Positions 1 to 12,608 of a stretch of DNA of 64,000 nt are shown here, piece by piece (within the stretch, counting starts at the first letter, position 1; every line of letters begins with the position of its first letter). Position numbers and translations under genes: made by a program. The notes under the pieces are model-generated. The model saw only the letters and a list, made by a program, of their open reading frames with translations, was not told the origin of the DNA and did no database searches. The stretch is from contig NZ_BMCS01000001.1 in the NCBI RefSeq assembly GCF_014635305.1, forward strand, positions 744,001 to 808,000, in the 5' to 3' direction. The DNA comes from Williamsia phyllosphaerae (GTDB lineage: Bacteria > Actinomycetota > Actinomycetes > Mycobacteriales > Mycobacteriaceae).

Positions 1-3000
1 GAGAAGTGTGGTGTCCGAGCGCACGGTCTGCGGCGGCGCGACGGCGGTCGCGGTGGGCTCCAGAGCGGTTGCGGCGACGCGACGTTCGGGGTCGACGGTC
101 CACTGGTCGATCACCGCGGCCACGGCGCGGGTGAGACCGGTGGCGTAGTGCTCGGACACCAGGGAGCTGTCGTACTTGATCTCCAGCGCCAGCTCGTCGC
201 CGGGGAACGCGACCAGCGACACCGGGTAGTGCGGGGTGTCGGTGCCGGTGAACCCGGTGACGCGCAGCGCATCCGGATCGGAGCCGGGCGTGTCCTCGAC
301 ATCCGGGAAGTTCTCGACCACGACCATCGTGTCGAAGAGCGTCGGATGCCCGGTGAGGCGGGCGATCTCGGTGAGCCCCAATTGCTGGGCGTCCATGACC
401 TCGAGCTGGAAGGCGGCCACCCCGGCGACGACGTCGGCCAGCGAGTCGGCACCCTGCCAGGACACCGCGAGCGGGTTGGTGTTGATGAGGAGTCCCACCA
501 CACCGATGACGTCGGGATCGGTGCCCGCACGACCCGACACGGTGGAACCGAACACGACGGAGTCGGTGCCGGTCATGCGCCCCAGGACCAGCGCCCACGC
601 GGCGTGGACGACGGCGCCGAGGGTGACGCCGCGGGTGCGGGCGGCCGCGGTCAGTGCTCGCGTGGCGTCCTCGGGCAGGGTGGTCGAGACGTCTCGGTGT
701 CCGGTCGACGGGGTGGCCACCGTGGGGAGGTGTTCCGCGATCGACGTGGGACCGTTCACCCCGGACAGTGCCGCGGTCCAGGCGGCCCGAGCGTCGGCGA
801 TGTCGCCGCGATGAACCGCGGCGATGTGATCGGCGAGGTCGATCGCGACCGGCGGGAGGGTGTCGACTCCGGAACGGTAGGCGGACAACAGGTCCGCGAA
901 GATCAGCGGGTAGGACCAGCCGTCGGCGAGCGCGTGGTGCATGGTCTGCACCAGTCGGTGCTCGGTGTCGGTCAGGCTCAGCAGCGCGAAACGGATCGGT
1001 GGCGCGGCGTTGAGGTCGAACGGTCGGGCCAGCGTGCGAGCCGCCCACTCGTCCGCGCTCACGGAGGGATCGGCGTCCGATCGCAGGTCCACCTGCTCGA
1101 CGTCGGCCGTCTGATGGGATTCGATGACCTGGACGAGAGCACCGGCCGACGTGGTCGCGAACCGTGCTCGCAGAGCGGCATGGCGGGCCACGACGGCGTC
1201 GATCGCCGCGGCGAACCGGTCGACATCGACCCGGCCGGTGATCGCGGCGACCTGTTGCACCACATAGGGATCGGTGACATCGGCGCCTGCTGCCCGGTCA
1301 CCGGCCAGCAGTATCGAGTGGAAGTACATCCCGCTCTGCAGCGGCAGCAGCGGCAGGATGTCGTCCGCTGGTCGGTCGGTCGGCGACAGTGTGGCGATGT
1401 CCTCAGGCGTCAGATCCACCTGACCGAAGTCCGACGGCGTGTGGCCGCCGACCCGCGCTCGGGTGAGTCCGGTCAGGGCCGCCATCCAGCGGTCGGCCAG
1501 GTCGGTCACGGCGACGTCGTCGAGGATGCCGGTGGGCCAGGTGATCTCGGCGACGAACCGGGCGGAGTCGCCCGTGCCGTCGATCCGGGCGTTGATCTCG
1601 AGTGCCGCTGCGGGGTTGCACGGATCGACCCCCTCGTGCAGCTCGCCGATCCCGGGGACCGAGGTCCAGTCGGGCACGTCGGTGGTCCCGTCTGAGTTCG
1701 ACCCATCAGGGGCGTCGAAGCGACCCAGGTAGTTGAAGAGGATCTCCGGTGTCGGCAGGTCGACGAGTTCGGGGACCTCGTCGACGTACCGCAGGATGCC
1801 GTACCCGATGCCCTGCGACGGAGTGGACCGGACCTGTTCCTTGACCGTCTTGAGCGCGGCGTCGAGGACGGGCGCCCCGCGCAGGACGTCGTCCCACTCC
1901 ACGTCGCCGGCGTCGACCGCCACCGGGTGGATCGACGTGAACCAACCGAGGGTCTCGGCGAGCCCGACGTGGTCGCCGGCGGTGCCGAGGACCTCCGGAC
2001 GCCGACCGTGCCCCTCCAGGTTGACCAGTAGACGGGCGGTCGGGTCGACGTCGGGACGGCGGGCCGCCCGCCAGGCGCGACTCGCCAACGACAACCCGGT
2101 CAGGAGGATCTCGTCGACGCCTCCGAAGATCGACGACGGCAGTGGACCCGCGAGTGTGGAGGTGACGTCGGGGGGAAGGTCGACGGTGATGGTGCGGGTG
2201 GTGGCCGCGGTGTCGACGGCGGCGTCGAGCGCGCGGTCACCGATGGGCGGAACGGGCTCGAGAGTTGCCGTCCAGTGGTCGATCTCGGCGCGCTGGGCGC
2301 CACTCGCGATCGTGGTGGTCAGCAGCTGCGCCCAGCGGCGAAAGGACGTCCCCACGGGCTCGATCCGAGGGTCGTTCCCGGCACGGACCCGTGACCACGC
2401 CTGCGCGAGGTGTTCGACCACGATGCGCCACGAGACGCCGTCGATCACGAGGTGGTGGATCACGAGAAGGAGCTGACCGCTCCCCGTGCCGCTGCTGTTC
2501 GTGTTCGGGCCCGGGTGCCACGCCGCGGTGAGCATGATCCCGCCGTGTGCGTCGAGGGCGGCGGCACGCTCGGCGATGGCCGCGTCGAGGCGACCGGAGC
2601 CGAAGTCGCTGTCGGACAGTGCGAGACGGTAGCGCTCGCGCACCGTGACGTCGGTCGGTACGACCAGTTCCCACTCGTCTCCACCGAAGACCTCGGCACG
2701 CAGCAGATCATGTCGGGTGACCAGCGCGTCGAGGACGGCACTCAGCTGCTCATGGGTCATGCCGACCGGGGTGCGCAGCACCATGGACTGGTAGAACGCG
2801 GCGAGCGAGGTCCCGGCCGTGCGTGTCTCGGCCAGCATCGGTGTCGACGGGACGGTGCCGACGGCGACGTCCTCGGTGTCGCCGGCTCCCGAGACGGTGG
2901 TCGCGGCGGCGGCGATCGCGAGGATCGTGCGCCGACGGAACACGTCACGGGAACTGATCCGCAGCCCCCTGGCCGCGGCCCGGCTCGACAGGGAGATCGA

Positions 3001-6000
3001 GGAGATGCTGTCGCCACCGAGGGCGAAGAAGTCGTCGTCGATACCGACGCGGTCGATGCCCAGGATGGTCTGGCACAGCTCGGCGACGATCTGCTCGCTC
3101 TCCGACCGGGGATCGCGCGCGTCGGCGCGGGTGGCCGCGACCGGCTCCGGCAGTGACGCGATGTCGAGTTTGCCGTTGACGGTCAGCGGGAGGTCGTCGA
3201 CGACCCCGTAGCGCGTCGGCACCATGTAGGCGGGCAGAACCTGGGCGAGCCGGTCGCGGACGTCACCGATGAGATCGGCCGGCTGGCGGTCGGCCTCGAC
3301 CGGGATCACGTACGCGGCGAGCGTCTTCTGGCCGGGGACGGCAGCGTCGGAGCGGGCGATCACGGCACATCGCGCCACCGCCTCGATCGTCGACAGCACG
3401 CTCTCGATCTCGCCCAGTTCCACACGGTAGCCGCGGATCTTGATCTGGTCGTCGCTGCGGCCGAGGTAGTCGAGGTTGCCGTCGGGTCGGCGTCGCACCA
3501 GGTCGCCGGTGCGGTACATGCGACCACCGGTGGTGAAGGGATCGGCCACCATCGCGGCCGCGGTGAGGTCTGGGCGCCGGTGGTAACCGCGCGCCAGACC
3601 TGTTCCGGCGATGTACAACTCGCCGACCACGCCGTCGGGCACCGGTCGCAGGGCGGTGTCGAGGATGTGGCTGCGGGTGTTCCAGATCGCCTGTCCCACC
3701 GTGGGCGTGGCGCTGTCGGCGGTACCGGCACCGAGAGTGTTGATCGTGTATTCGGTGGGGCCGTAGAGGTTGTAGCCCTCCACGCCCGGCGCGTCGAGCA
3801 GACGGGACCACACCGTGTCGGTGACGGCCTCGCCGCCGAGCAGGACCAGTGCCGGGTTGTGTTGATCGGTGGCAAGCAGCCCGGCGTCGATGAGGTGGTG
3901 GGCGTAGGTCGGCGTGACGTTGATGACGTCGACGGTGTGCGCACGGCAGTACTCGACGAGTCCGAGCGCGTCACGGCGCAGCTCCTCGTCACAGATGTGC
4001 ACCTCGTGGCCGGCGACGAGCCAGAAGAGTTCTTCCCAGGACATGTCGAACGAGAACGACACCGTATGGGCCACGGCAAGAGGAACATCCGCGCCGCGAT
4101 CGGCACGTGCGATGGTCGGTTCGAAGATCGCGGTCGCGTGGTTGTGGTACATGTTCGTCAGCCCGACGTACGGCGTGACGACACCCTTGGGCTTCCCGGT
4201 GGAGCCCGAGGTGTAGATGAGGTAGGCCGGATGGCGCAGGCGATCGGCGCCCGAGGCGAAGGCACCGAGCTCGTCGTCGCGCAGAGCACTCGCCGACGCG
4301 TCGGCCATGCGGGCGACCACGTCGGGATCAGCGAGAGCGACGATGTCGCAGCCACGCTCGGCGGCCGCGGTCGTGAGCGCGGTCCCACCGACGTCGGTGA
4401 GCAGGATCGTGGGTTCGGCGTCGTCGACGATCGCCGCGAGCCTCTCCACCGGGTACTCGCGCTCGAGAGGAAGATACGCCGCGCCGCTACGCAGCACCGC
4501 GAACAACGCCACCACCATGTCGACCGACCGCGGCAGGTCGAGCGCCACGATCCGCTCCGGACCGGCGCCATGGGCGAGGAGGAGACGCGCCATGCGGTTG
4601 ATGCGCGCGTCGAGTTCGGCGTAGGTCACCCGTTCATAACCGGAGACCACCGCGACGGTGTCACCACGTCGTGCCGACTGATCGGCGAGGAGTTCAGCGA
4701 CGGTCAGCGGCTCGAAATCGTGGTCGGTGATGTGCCGGTCGGACTCGAGGGTCGCCTGCTCGGCCGGGGTGACCAGGGTGACCGCACCGATGGCGCGGTC
4801 GGTGTCGGCGACGAGCGCACTGAGGACGGTGGTCAGCCGGGTCAGCATCGAGTGCGCGAGCCCGGTGTCGACCGACGAGGGCCGGTACTCGAGCTTGACG
4901 CCCATCGACTCCCCGGGCGTCAGCACCCAGGTGATCGGGAAGTGCGTGGTGTCGGTGTAGTCGACCCCGGTGATGCCCTGCGCGCGTTCGAGATCGGCGA
5001 ACGTGTCGTCGTCGAGGAAGTTCTGCAGCACGAACAGCGAGTCGAACAGCGGTGCGTGTCCGGCGATTCGCTGCACCTCGCCCAGACCCACGTGGTCGTG
5101 CGGCATCGTCGCCACACGCTGGTCGGCGACGCCACGGATGACGTCGGCGACGGTCCGCGACGGCGTCAGGTCGACACGCGCCGGGACGGTGTTCAGGAAC
5201 AGACCGATGGTCTCCTCGATGCCGACCAGTTCGCCGGGTCGCCCCGCGACCGTCGTGCCGAGCACCACGTCCGAGGTGCCCGCATGGTGGCCGGTGACGA
5301 CGGCGAGCGCCGTGGTCAGCACGGCGTTGTCGGTGACCCCGAGTCGATCGGCGGTGGTGTGGACCGCAGCGGTCAGCTCCGCGGAGATCTCGGAGAAGAT
5401 CTGCAGTGGTGCGGAATCCGCGGTGTCCCGCCCTGGATTCGCCGAGCCCGTGCCCGCCACGAGGGTGGGTTCTGTGACATCGGCCAGGACGTCCGCCCAC
5501 GTAGCACGCGAGGCGGCGGGATCGATCTCGTCCAACCACCGCAGATAGTCGGTGAACGGTGCCGACCCCGTCGGCGCGCTCGACGCGTCGCTTCCGGTCC
5601 GGGCGGCGTCGTAGAGCGCGAACAGATCACGCAGCACGAGTTCGCGCGACCAGCCGTCGAACAGCAGGAAGTGGTAGGTCAGCAGCAGTCGGTCGGTGCC
5701 GTCCGGGAGGTGGACGATGCCGAGCCGGATCAGTGGCGGCGCCTCGAGGTCGAACGGTGTGGTGCGGTCGGCGTCGACGATCGCACCCAGGCTCGTGGCC
5801 GGGTCGTTCGCGGCCGTGAGGTCGTGGACGCTGATGTCAATCGGAGGATTCCCGGCGATGACCGCGACCAGAGACGTCTCGGACTCTGCGTCGGCGTCGG
5901 TGTCGGTGTCGACGGACCGGAAACCTGCTCGCAGCTGTGGGTTCCGGTTCAGCAGGGCCGCAAACGCCGTGCGCATGGCGCCGACGTCGAGACGGTGGTC

Positions 6001-9000
6001 GACGGTGAACGAGTTCTGCGCGATGTAGGTGGCGTCCTCGTCGGCGCCGTCTAGGTCGGCGCACTGGAAATAGACGCCCTGCTGCAGCGGGGTCATCGCC
6101 CAGATGTCGTCCACCGCCGAACGGGCTCCGGCGATCACCGCGTCGATCACGCTGCGCGACAGACGAACCGTACCGAATCGCTCGACCGGCTCACGGGGCA
6201 CCGACCGCGCCCGGCCCACCCGTGCGGCGATGCCGATCGCCGTCCGTCCGCGGAAGACGTCCTCGCCGGTGATGTGGTGACCGAGTCGGGCGAGGCGCCC
6301 CGTGAGTCGGATCGCGGAGATGCTGTCGCCGCCCTGACGGAAGAAGTCGGCGTCGGCCGAGAGGGTGTCGACTCCGAGGACGTCGGTCATCACCGCGACG
6401 ACGGCGCGCTCGGTGTCGGTGGCGGGTTGGACGAACTCCGCGTCAGCGGAGTGCGAGCCGCCGGACCTTGCGTCGGCCAGCCTTCCCAGCAGCGACGCGC
6501 GGTCTCGTTTTCCGTTGGGCAGCAGCGGGATCGCGTCGACCATGACCACCGATGACGGGACGAGGTGACGGGGCAGTTCGTCGGCGAGCCGGGCGCTGAC
6601 GGTCTGCGGGGTCAGCTCGGGGTCGGACGCGACGACCGCGGCGAGGAGCTCGACGGTCCCGGCGGACTCGTGAGGGATGACCGCGGCGTCGGCGACTCCG
6701 TCGATGGCGACGATCGCCGTCTCGACCTCGCGCGGTTCCACACGGAACCCGTTGATGGCGATCTGGTCGTCGGTGCGGCCGACGTAGAACACCGCCCCGG
6801 CGGCGTCGACCCAGCCGAGGTCGCCGGTGCGGTAGAGACGTGATCCGTCCGCGACACCCGGGCGTGGATCGGCGACGAATCGGGTCGCGGTCGCGGCCGG
6901 GTCGTCGAGGTAGCCACGGGCGAGTTGCACACCTCCGACGTGGATCTCACCGACGACGCCGGTCGGCTGCGGGGTCAGGGCACGACCGAGGACGACGGTG
7001 TCGGTGCCCGCGACGGCGCAGCCGAGCGAGATGGGCGCGTCGGCGTCGACCGCGTGATCGGCGAGTACGTCCCCGGCGACCTCGGACGAGCCGTAGGAGT
7101 TGACGATCGTCGCCGTCGGTGTGCCGGTGCGCAACGCGGCGACGGTGTCCGCGCCGAGCGCCTCACCGCTGAGGATCCACCGGCGGACACGGGAGACCTC
7201 GTCGGCGAACTCCTCGGCCAGGACACGGGCCAGCGACGGGACCGCGAGCACCTGCTCGACCGAGCCGGCGTCGATGAGCCGAGCGAGAGAGGGTCCGTCG
7301 CGGCTCTCCCGGTCGTCGGCGAGGACGACGGTCGCTCCGGCGATCAGGGCGCCGAGCAGTTCGGTGGTGCCGTCGATGAAGGACAACGAGCTCTTCGCCA
7401 GACGCACCTGCGCGGGCCAGTCGCGGCCCGCCCAGGCGAGACGGTTGGCCAGCGCGCCGTGGGTTCCGACGACTCCGCGGGGCGTGCCCGTCGATCCGGA
7501 CGTGAAGATCACCGAGACGGCGTCGGCCGCGGTCAGATCGACGGCGGGCAGGGTGGCGTCGGTGACTCGGTCACCGCCGAGGTCGACGACGCGGATCGAG
7601 CCACCGGCCGCGTCGACGACCGCACGCCCCGTGGCGTCGGCCAGGACGCAGACCGGTGCCGCGGCATCGAGCATGTGGCGGATCCGGGCGACGGGATAGC
7701 TCGGGTCGATGGGGAGGTAGGCCGCGCCCGTGGCGATGATCGCCCACAGCCCGGCGACGGTGTCGACCGAGCGCTGCGCGACGAGACCGACCACGTCACC
7801 GCGGCCGACACCGGCGTCGATGAGTCGTGTCGCGATCGATGCGGCCGACGCGGTGAGTTCGGCGTAGGTCACCGACGCGGCGCCGATCATGAGGGCGGTG
7901 GTCGTGGGGTGGTGCTCGGCGGCGTCGGCGAGAAGACGGTTCACGGTGCGGGTCTCGACGGCCGACGGGCGGGACGCGGTCTCCGCGGGCACACGCGGCC
8001 CGTTTAGGTCGGTGAGGAGCGCGGCGTACTCGTCGAGGAGGGTGTCGGCGAACTCGTCGCTGATCACCGATCGGTCGTTGGTGACGGTGATCGAGATGTC
8101 GTCGTGTAGCGCGATCATCACCGTCACCGGGTAGTGCGGTGCCTCGATGACACGCACGTCGCCGAAGCGCAGACCGTCGGCGGCGGCGGCCGGTCGGTCC
8201 AGGTTCTCGATCACGACGAGGGTGTCGAACAGTTCGCCGTGCCCCGCGATCTCGCCGACCTCCGCGAGCGGGATGTGGTGGTGGTCGATGACACCGAGTT
8301 CCGCGGCGGCGACCGCCCGTACGGTGTCGGCGACCGACGATCCCCCGCCGTGGCGTACCCGCGTCGGGACGGTGTTGATGAGCAGGCCGACGATGCTGTC
8401 GACACCCGGCAGGTCCCCACCGCGCCCGGAGACCGCGGTGCCGAACACGATGTCGGACCGGCCGATGAGGCGGCCCAGCAGGATCCCCCACAGCGACGTC
8501 ACCACGGTGCTCGTGGTGACCGACTGGGTGCGAGCGAACTCACCGACGCGCGCGCGGGCGCCGGCATCGACCGTCCGACGTCGGCGGCCGTAGCGGTCGT
8601 CGCCGTCCGCGGGGTCGCCTCCGTGCCGGATCGGGCCGTCGGCGGACGCGACGCGGGTGGGACCGTCGACGTCGGCCAGATACTCCGACCACGCGGCACG
8701 GTCCGCCGGTGCGTCCCGATCCGCCAACCACCGCAGGTAGGTGTCGAATCGCGGTGCAGGGGAGGTGAACCGGTCACCTCGATAGGCGGTGCGCAGATCG
8801 TCGAGGACGAGCGGCACCGACCACCCGTCGGCGATGATGTGGTGCACCGTCTGGATCATCGTGTACCCGGCACCCGAACCGTCGCGCACCATGGTGAAGC
8901 GCATGAGCGGCGGGGCGGACAGGTCGAACGGTCGTTCGCGGTCCGCGCGTGCGGCGCTTTCGACGACGTCAGCGCTCTCTACGACGCCGACGCCCTGTTC

Positions 9001-12000
9001 GTGGGCATCACCGCCGATCCAGCGGACCTCCGGAGCGGGGGTCCGGCCGTGGACGGCGACGGGCGAGCCGTCGGCGACGGTGGTGAACCCGGCCCCGAGG
9101 GCCTGGTGGCGGCGGATGACCGCGGCGGTCGCGGCCTCGAAACGGGCCCGATCGATGTCACCGTCGAACTCGCCCGTGATCTCGACGATCTGTTGGACAA
9201 CGTACGGGTCGTGGGCGTCGGAGAAGGTGGAGTGGAACCAGATCCCCTGCTGCACCGGGGTGAGCGGGAGGACGGCGGTGAGTCCCGGCGTGGACGAGTC
9301 GATCTGACGGACGTCGTCAGGGGTGAGATCGACCAGCGGGAAGTCCGAGACGCTGTGTCCGGCGACGTGGTCGTTGTCGGCGATCGCGGTGAGCGTCTGT
9401 ACCCAGAGGTCGGCCAGTCGCGCGATGGCGTCGGCCCCTACCGCGTCGCGCGGCCAACTGACGACCGCCGACAACACCGGACCCGCTGCGGTGTCGGCGG
9501 TCTCGGCGTTCACCTCGATCAGTCGCGGAAGCGGCATCGACGGTCCGCGACCCTCGAGGACAGTGGTCTCCGCGGCGGTGATCATGGACCACGGCCGGGA
9601 GGTGTCGGTGAACCGGCCGAGGTAGTTGAACAGCACCTGGGGTGCGACGGCGAGATCGTCCCGGCCGGCGAGGTATCGCAATGCGCCATAACTCAATCCG
9701 TGCGACGGCACGGCGCGCAACTGGTCCTTGACCGAGCGGACCAGCTCACCGAGCCGGGCCGATGTCAGGTCGGTGTCGGCGGCCGGACCGATCTGCAGGA
9801 GCGCCGGATAGAGCGTGGTGAACCATCCGACGGTCCTGGACACGTCGGCGTCGCCGACCAGTTCACCCTCGCGACCGTGTCCCTCGAGCTCGAGAACCAC
9901 CTCGCCGGCGGTGCCGGCGATCTCACGCTCGGTGCGCCAGCGCTCGATAGCGATGGCCAGCGCCGCGATCATCGGATCGTCGACCCGCCCGTGGATCGAA
10001 TCCGGGACGGTGGTGAGCAGCCGGGTGGTGACCGCGGTCGGTAGTTCCACGCGCAGCCGGGCCTCGGTGGCGACGGTGTCCACCGCCGCGTCCAGCGGTC
10101 GGTCACCGAGAGGCGCGTCGGTCGTCGCGGCCACCCGCGACCAGAACTCGATGTCGGGATCGAACGTGCCGTCGCCGGTGGCCTCACGGAGGGCGTGGGC
10201 CCAGCCGCGGAACGACACCGGGACGTCGTCGACAACCGCCGCGCCGTCGTCCACCAACCGCCGGTGTGCCTCGGCGATGTCCTCGGCGAGGACGCGCAGC
10301 GAGATCCCGTCGACCACGATGTGGTGCGCGATGACCAGCAGGCGGCGCAGATCGCGGAGCCACACGAACGAGACCATCCGGCCGACAGTCGGGTCGAGAC
10401 GGCCCACCGCGTCGTCGACGACGACAGCGAGATCACGGCCTGGCGAATCGGCGATGGATGAGTCGACCACCGTCAGCGGCGCGCGCGCGTCATCGCCGTC
10501 CACGACGAGATCCGCTGCGTAACCGTCGGTGTGGGCACGCAGCAGCTCGTGACGGACGACGACGGCGTCGAGGACAGCGGCGAGATCGGATTCGGTGAGA
10601 TCGTCGGGGGTGACCAGTGTGATGCCCTGGTAGAAACCCTCCACCGCATCACCCACCTCGTCGAGCCAGGCGGTGATCGGGGTGGCCCCGATCGGACCGA
10701 TGGCCTCGATGTCGGTGCGCGGGGTGAGCGATGCGGCGTCGCCGATCACCGGCGCGAGTGCGCGAACGGTGCGGTGGGCGAACATGTCCCGCGGTCGCAG
10801 GGTGTAACCGTGGGCGCGCAGCCGGGACACGACGCGGATGGCGACGATGCTGTCGCCGCCGAGGGCGAAGAAGTCGGCGTCGATGTCACCCCAGTCAGGA
10901 TCGAGGTCGAGCACATCGGCGAACACCGCGCACAGCGCGACCTCGCGAGGCGTGGTCGGCGGGGCCGCCTCACCCACGGCGTGCACAACAGCCTGTTCCG
11001 CCGTACGGCGCGCGAGTGCGACCCGGTCGGCCTTGCCGTTGGCGGTCACCGGCATCTGATCGAGCACGGTGATCTCCGACGGCACCATGTACTCGGGCAA
11101 CGTCTGCGCCGCCCACTCCAGCAGTTCGTCGCTCGCGACACCGGTCGCCGTCGTGACGTAGGCGACCAGCGCCGCGCTCGGCTTCTCGCGCACGGTGACG
11201 ACCGCGGCGTGTACCGACGGGTGATCGGCCAGGGCCGCCTCGATCTCCTCGAGTTCGATGCGGCGGCCGCGGATCTTGACCTGGTTGTCGGCGCGGCCCA
11301 GGAACTCCAGCGTCCCCTCGGGCGTCCACCGGGCCAGGTCACCGGTGCGGTACATCCGGGACCCGTCGGTGTCGAACGGGTTGGCCACGAACCGGGAGCC
11401 GGTCAGCGCGGGTGCGTTGACGTATCCACGACCGAGCAGGAACCCGGCCGCGTACAGCTCGCCGCCGACGCCCGGCGGGACCGGCGTGAGGTCCTCGTCG
11501 AGTACGTAGAGCTGAGTGTGCGGGTTGGGCGACCCGATCGAGGTGGCGATGCGTTCGGCGACGTCACGGTAGATCACATGGGAGACACCGATGGTGGCCT
11601 CGGCGGGACCGTAACCGTGATAGAGCGTGGTGGTCAGCTGATCACGGAAACGGCGGAACAGATCCGGGGTGAGAACCTCGCCGCCGCACCACACGTGGCG
11701 CAGTCCGGCGAGAGCCGACGCACCCGCGCCTCGTTCGGACACCGCGAGCGCATCCAACTGCAGCAGCGCGTCCAGCATCGACGAGACGAGGTAGACGTAG
11801 GTGACGCCCTCGGATTCGATGAGCTCGAGCAGGTATTCAGGGTCTTTCTCGCCGTCCGGCTCGGCGACCACGACCCGTCCCCCGGTCACCAGCGGGAGCA
11901 GGATCTCGTTGATGGCGATGTCGAAGGCCAACGGCGCCTTGAACAACGAGGCGTCATCGGGTCCGAAGTGCAGGATCTCGTCGCGCTGCCAGCGCAGGCG

Positions 12001-12585
12001 TTCGCAGATCGCCTCGTGGCGGATCATGGCGCCCTTCGGCGTGCCGGTCGACCCGGACGTGAAGATCACGTACGCCAACCGGCTCGTCTCGATCTCGACG
12101 TCGGGAAGTTCGGTGGGCTCGTCGGCGAAGGCCCAGTCCGCCAACGACACCTCGACGGTCGGGACCGACCACCCGTCGCCTGACGCGGTCCTGCCGTCAC
12201 CGGGTTCCACCAGTACCCGGGTCGCCCGTGAGTCGGTGAGGACCTGCGCGCGCCGGGCCGCGGGCCACGACGGGTCGACCGGGACGAACGCGCATCCGGC
12301 CGCCATGACGGCCAGCACGCCGACCACCATCTCCGCGCTCCGCGGGACCCCGATGGCGATGATGTCCTCGGGGGCGGGATGCTCCGCGCGCAGTCGGTGC
12401 GCGAGCTGCGCGACGCGGGTACCGAGTTCGTCGTAACTCAACCGCAGGTCCCGGTGCACGAGCGCGATGGTGTCGCCGCCCGCGGCGAACTGCGGGGCGA
12501 TCATCGCCGGCACGGTGCTCACCGACGGAGGTGCAGACCGATCGTTCCAGGCTTCGAGAAGTTCGAGAACAGAGGTATCGGGCAC
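1..12585 (-). CDS. Hydroxamate siderophore non-ribosomal peptide synthetase (C-terminus beyond the window)
   Basis: About 4195 codons of one uninterrupted frame, open at base 1. It would assemble a hydroxamate siderophore. Domain order, with motifs seen: A1 (TSGSTG near residue 172, NGK near 515); T1 (GGDSI near 575); E1 (HHIVVDG, EGHGRE, FNYLGRF); C2 (HHIIADG); A2 (TSGSTG near 1690); T2; C3 (HFLLFDG near 2300, second His of HHxxxDG replaced by Phe); A3 (TSGSTG near 2790); T3; E3 (HHLVIDG, EGHGR, FNYLGRF); C4 (HHALADG near 3883). Aligned to GrsA by eye, A1 gives DINYWGGIGK, the known formyl-hydroxyornithine code, and A3 gives DMENLGLINK, an Orn/hydroxyOrn code. I could not assign A2. Starting directly with an A domain implies a free N-terminus, as in coelichelin synthetase. 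The GTG start at 12585 ([11 protein letters not shown]) follows the ABC gene by 14 nt. There is no strong ribosome site. An ornithine N-hydroxylase is not in view. Confidence 0.95.
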   Translation of the reverse strand, partial: MPDTSVLELLEAWNDRSAPPSVSTVPAMIAPQFAAGGDTIALVHRDLRLSYDELGTRVAQLAHRLRAEHPAPEDIIAIGVPRSAEMVVGVLAVMAAGCAFVPVDPSWPAARRAQVLTDSRATRVLVEPGDGRTASGDGWSVPTVEVSLADWAFADEPTELPDVEIETSRLAYVIFTSGSTGTPKGAMIRHEAICERLRWQRDEILHFGPDDASLFKAPLAFDIAINEILLPLVTGGRVVVAEPDGEKDPEYLLELIESEGVTYVYLVSSMLDALLQLDALAVSERGAGASALAGLRHVWCGGEVLTPDLFRRFRDQLTTTLYHGYGPAEATIGVSHVIYRDVAERIATSIGSPNPHTQLYVLDEDLTPVPPGVGGELYAAGFLLGRGYVNAPALTGSRFVANPFDTDGSRMYRTGDLARWTPEGTLEFLGRADNQVKIRGRRIELEEIEAALADHPSVHAAVVTVREKPSAALVAYVTTATGVASDELLEWAAQTLPEYMVPSEITVLDQMPVTANGKADRVALARRTAEQAVVHAVGEAAPPTTPREVALCAVFADVLDLDPDWGDIDADFFALGGDSIVAIRVVSRLRAHGYTLRPRDMFAHRTVRALAPVIGDAASLTPRTDIEAIGPIGATPITAWLDEVGDAVEGFYQGITLVTPDDLTESDLAAVLDAVVVRHELLRAHTDGYAADLVVDGDDARAPLTVVDSSIADSPGRDLAVVVDDAVGRLDPTVGRMVSFVWLRDLRRLLVIAHHIVVDGISLRVLAEDIAEAHRRLVDDGAAVVDDVPVSFRGWAHALREATGDGTFDPDIEFWSRVAATTDAPLGDRPLDAAVDTVATEARLRVELPTAVTTRLLTTVPDSIHGRVDDPMIAALAIAIERWRTEREIAGTAGEVVLELEGHGREGELVGDADVSRTVGWFTTLYPALLQIGPAADTDLTSARLGELVRSVKDQLRAVPSHGLSYGALRYLAGRDDLAVAPQVLFNYLGRFTDTSRPWSMITAAETTVLEGRGPSMPLPRLIEVNAETADTAAGPVLSAVVSWPRDAVGADAIARLADLWVQTLTAIADNDHVAGHSVSDFPLVDLTPDDVRQIDSSTPGLTAVLPLTPVQQGIWFHSTFSDAHDPYVVQQIVEITGEFDGDIDRARFEAATAAVIRRHQALGAGFTTVADGSPVAVHGRTPAPEVRWIGGDAHEQGVGVVESADVVESAARADRERPFDLSAPPLMRFTMVRDGSGAGYTMIQTVHHIIADGWSVPLVLDDLRTAYRGDRFTSPAPRFDTYLRWLADRDAPADRAAWSEYLADVDGPTRVASADGPIRHGGDPADGDDRYGRRRRTVDAGARARVGEFARTQSVTTSTVVTSLWGILLGRLIGRSDIVFGTAVSGRGGDLPGVDSIVGLLINTVPTRVRHGGGSSVADTVRAVAAAELGVIDHHHIPLAEVGEIAGHGELFDTLVVIENLDRPAAAADGLRFGDVRVIEAPHYPVTVMIALHDDISITVTNDRSVISDEFADTLLDEYAALLTDLNGPRVPAETASRPSAVETRTVNRLLADAAEHHPTTTALMIGAASVTYAELTASAASIATRLIDAGVGRGDVVGLVAQRSVDTVAGLWAIIATGAAYLPIDPSYPVARIRHMLDAAAPVCVLADATGRAVVDAAGGSIRVVDLGGDRVTDATLPAVDLTAADAVSVIFTSGSTGTPRGVVGTHGALANRLAWAGRDWPAQVRLAKSSLSFIDGTTELLGALIAGATVVLADDRESRDGPSLARLIDAGSVEQVLAVPSLARVLAEEFADEVSRVRRWILSGEALGADTVAALRTGTPTATIVNSYGSSEVAGDVLADHAVDADAPISLGCAVAGTDTVVLGRALTPQPTGVVGEIHVGGVQLARGYLDDPAATATRFVADPRPGVADGSRLYRTGDLGWVDAAGAVFYVGRTDDQIAINGFRVEPREVETAIVAIDGVADAAVIPHESAGTVELLAAVVASDPELTPQTVSARLADELPRHLVPSSVVMVDAIPLLPNGKRDRASLLGRLADARSGGSHSADAEFVQPATDTERAVVAVMTDVLGVDTLSADADFFRQGGDSISAIRLTGRLARLGHHITGEDVFRGRTAIGIAARVGRARSVPREPVERFGTVRLSRSVIDAVIAGARSAVDDIWAMTPLQQGVYFQCADLDGADEDATYIAQNSFTVDHRLDVGAMRTAFAALLNRNPQLRAGFRSVDTDTDADAESETSLVAVIAGNPPIDISVHDLTAANDPATSLGAIVDADRTTPFDLEAPPLIRLGIVHLPDGTDRLLLTYHFLLFDGWSRELVLRDLFALYDAARTGSDASSAPTGSAPFTDYLRWLDEIDPAASRATWADVLADVTEPTLVAGTGSANPGRDTADSAPLQIFSEISAELTAAVHTTADRLGVTDNAVLTTALAVVTGHHAGTSDVVLGTTVAGRPGELVGIEETIGLFLNTVPARVDLTPSRTVADVIRGVADQRVATMPHDHVGLGEVQRIAGHAPLFDSLFVLQNFLDDDTFADLERAQGITGVDYTDTTHFPITWVLTPGESMGVKLEYRPSSVDTGLAHSMLTRLTTVLSALVADTDRAIGAVTLVTPAEQATLESDRHITDHDFEPLTVAELLADQSARRGDTVAVVSGYERVTYAELDARINRMARLLLAHGAGPERIVALDLPRSVDMVVALFAVLRSGAAYLPLEREYPVERLAAIVDDAEPTILLTDVGGTALTTAAAERGCDIVALADPDVVARMADASASALRDDELGAFASGADRLRHPAYLIYTSGSTGKPKGVVTPYVGLTNMYHNHATAIFEPTIARADRGADVPLAVAHTVSFSFDMSWEELFWLVAGHEVHICDEELRRDALGLVEYCRAHTVDVINVTPTYAHHLIDAGLLATDQHNPALVLLGGEAVTDTVWSRLLDAPGVEGYNLYGPTEYTINTLGAGTADSATPTVGQAIWNTRSHILDTALRPVPDGVVGELYIAGTGLARGYHRRPDLTAAAMVADPFTTGGRMYRTGDLVRRRPDGNLDYLGRSDDQIKIRGYRVELGEIESVLSTIEAVARCAVIARSDAAVPGQKTLAAYVIPVEADRQPADLIGDVRDRLAQVLPAYMVPTRYGVVDDLPLTVNGKLDIASLPEPVAATRADARDPRSESEQIVAELCQTILGIDRVGIDDDFFALGGDSISSISLSSRAAARGLRISSRDVFRRRTILAIAAAATTVSGAGDTEDVAVGTVPSTPMLAETRTAGTSLAAFYQSMVLRTPVGMTHEQLSAVLDALVTRHDLLRAEVFGGDEWELVVPTDVTVRERYRLALSDSDFGSGRLDAAIAERAAALDAHGGIMLTAAWHPGPNTNSSGTGSGQLLLVIHHLVIDGVSWRIVVEHLAQAWSRVRAGNDPRIEPVGTSFRRWAQLLTTTIASGAQRAEIDHWTATLEPVPPIGDRALDAAVDTAATTRTITVDLPPDVTSTLAGPLPSSIFGGVDEILLTGLSLASRAWRAARRPDVDPTARLLVNLEGHGRRPEVLGTAGDHVGLAETLGWFTSIHPVAVDAGDVEWDDVLRGAPVLDAALKTVKEQVRSTPSQGIGYGILRYVDEVPELVDLPTPEILFNYLGRFDAPDGSNSDGTTDVPDWTSVPGIGELHEGVDPCNPAAALEINARIDGTGDSARFVAEITWPTGILDDVAVTDLADRWMAALTGLTRARVGGHTPSDFGQVDLTPEDIATLSPTDRPADDILPLLPLQSGMYFHSILLAGDRAAGADVTDPYVVQQVAAITGRVDVDRFAAAIDAVVARHAALRARFATTSAGALVQVIESHQTADVEQVDLRSDADPSVSADEWAARTLARPFDLNAAPPIRFALLSLTDTEHRLVQTMHHALADGWSYPLIFADLLSAYRSGVDTLPPVAIDLADHIAAVHRGDIADARAAWTAALSGVNGPTSIAEHLPTVATPSTGHRDVSTTLPEDATRALTAAARTRGVTLGAVVHAAWALVLGRMTGTDSVVFGSTVSGRAGTDPDVIGVVGLLINTNPLAVSWQGADSLADVVAGVAAFQLEVMDAQQLGLTEIARLTGHPTLFDTMVVVENFPDVEDTPGSDPDALRVTGFTGTDTPHYPVSLVAFPGDELALEIKYDSSLVSEHYATGLTRAVAAVIDQWTVDPERRVAATALEPTATAVAPPQTVRSDTTLL

Positions 12586-12589
12586 CCGG

Positions 12590-12608
12590 TAAGGATAGCC
12601 TACCCTGC
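12590..12608. promoter_or_regulatory. Possible IdeR/DmdR iron box before the NRPS
   Basis: TAAGGATAGCCTACCCTGC matches the actinobacterial iron-box consensus TTAGGTTAGSCTAACCTAA at about 14 of 19 positions by eye. It lies between the ABC exporter stop and the NRPS start and overlaps that stop codon. If real, it would give the NRPS its own iron control inside the operon. It is weaker than the box at 16442-16460. Confidence 0.4.

Noticed and set aside
148-1695. Long plus-strand open frame opposite the NRPS (and similar ones at 3580-6054 and 8134-10044)
   Set aside because: They are antisense to clear NRPS domains and have the Arg/Gly/Val/Asp-rich composition of GC-driven shadow frames, with no family motifs.
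1-12585. NRPS split into several genes
   Set aside because: All three complete modules and the start of the fourth lie in one frame with no stop codon or internal ribosome site that I could see.
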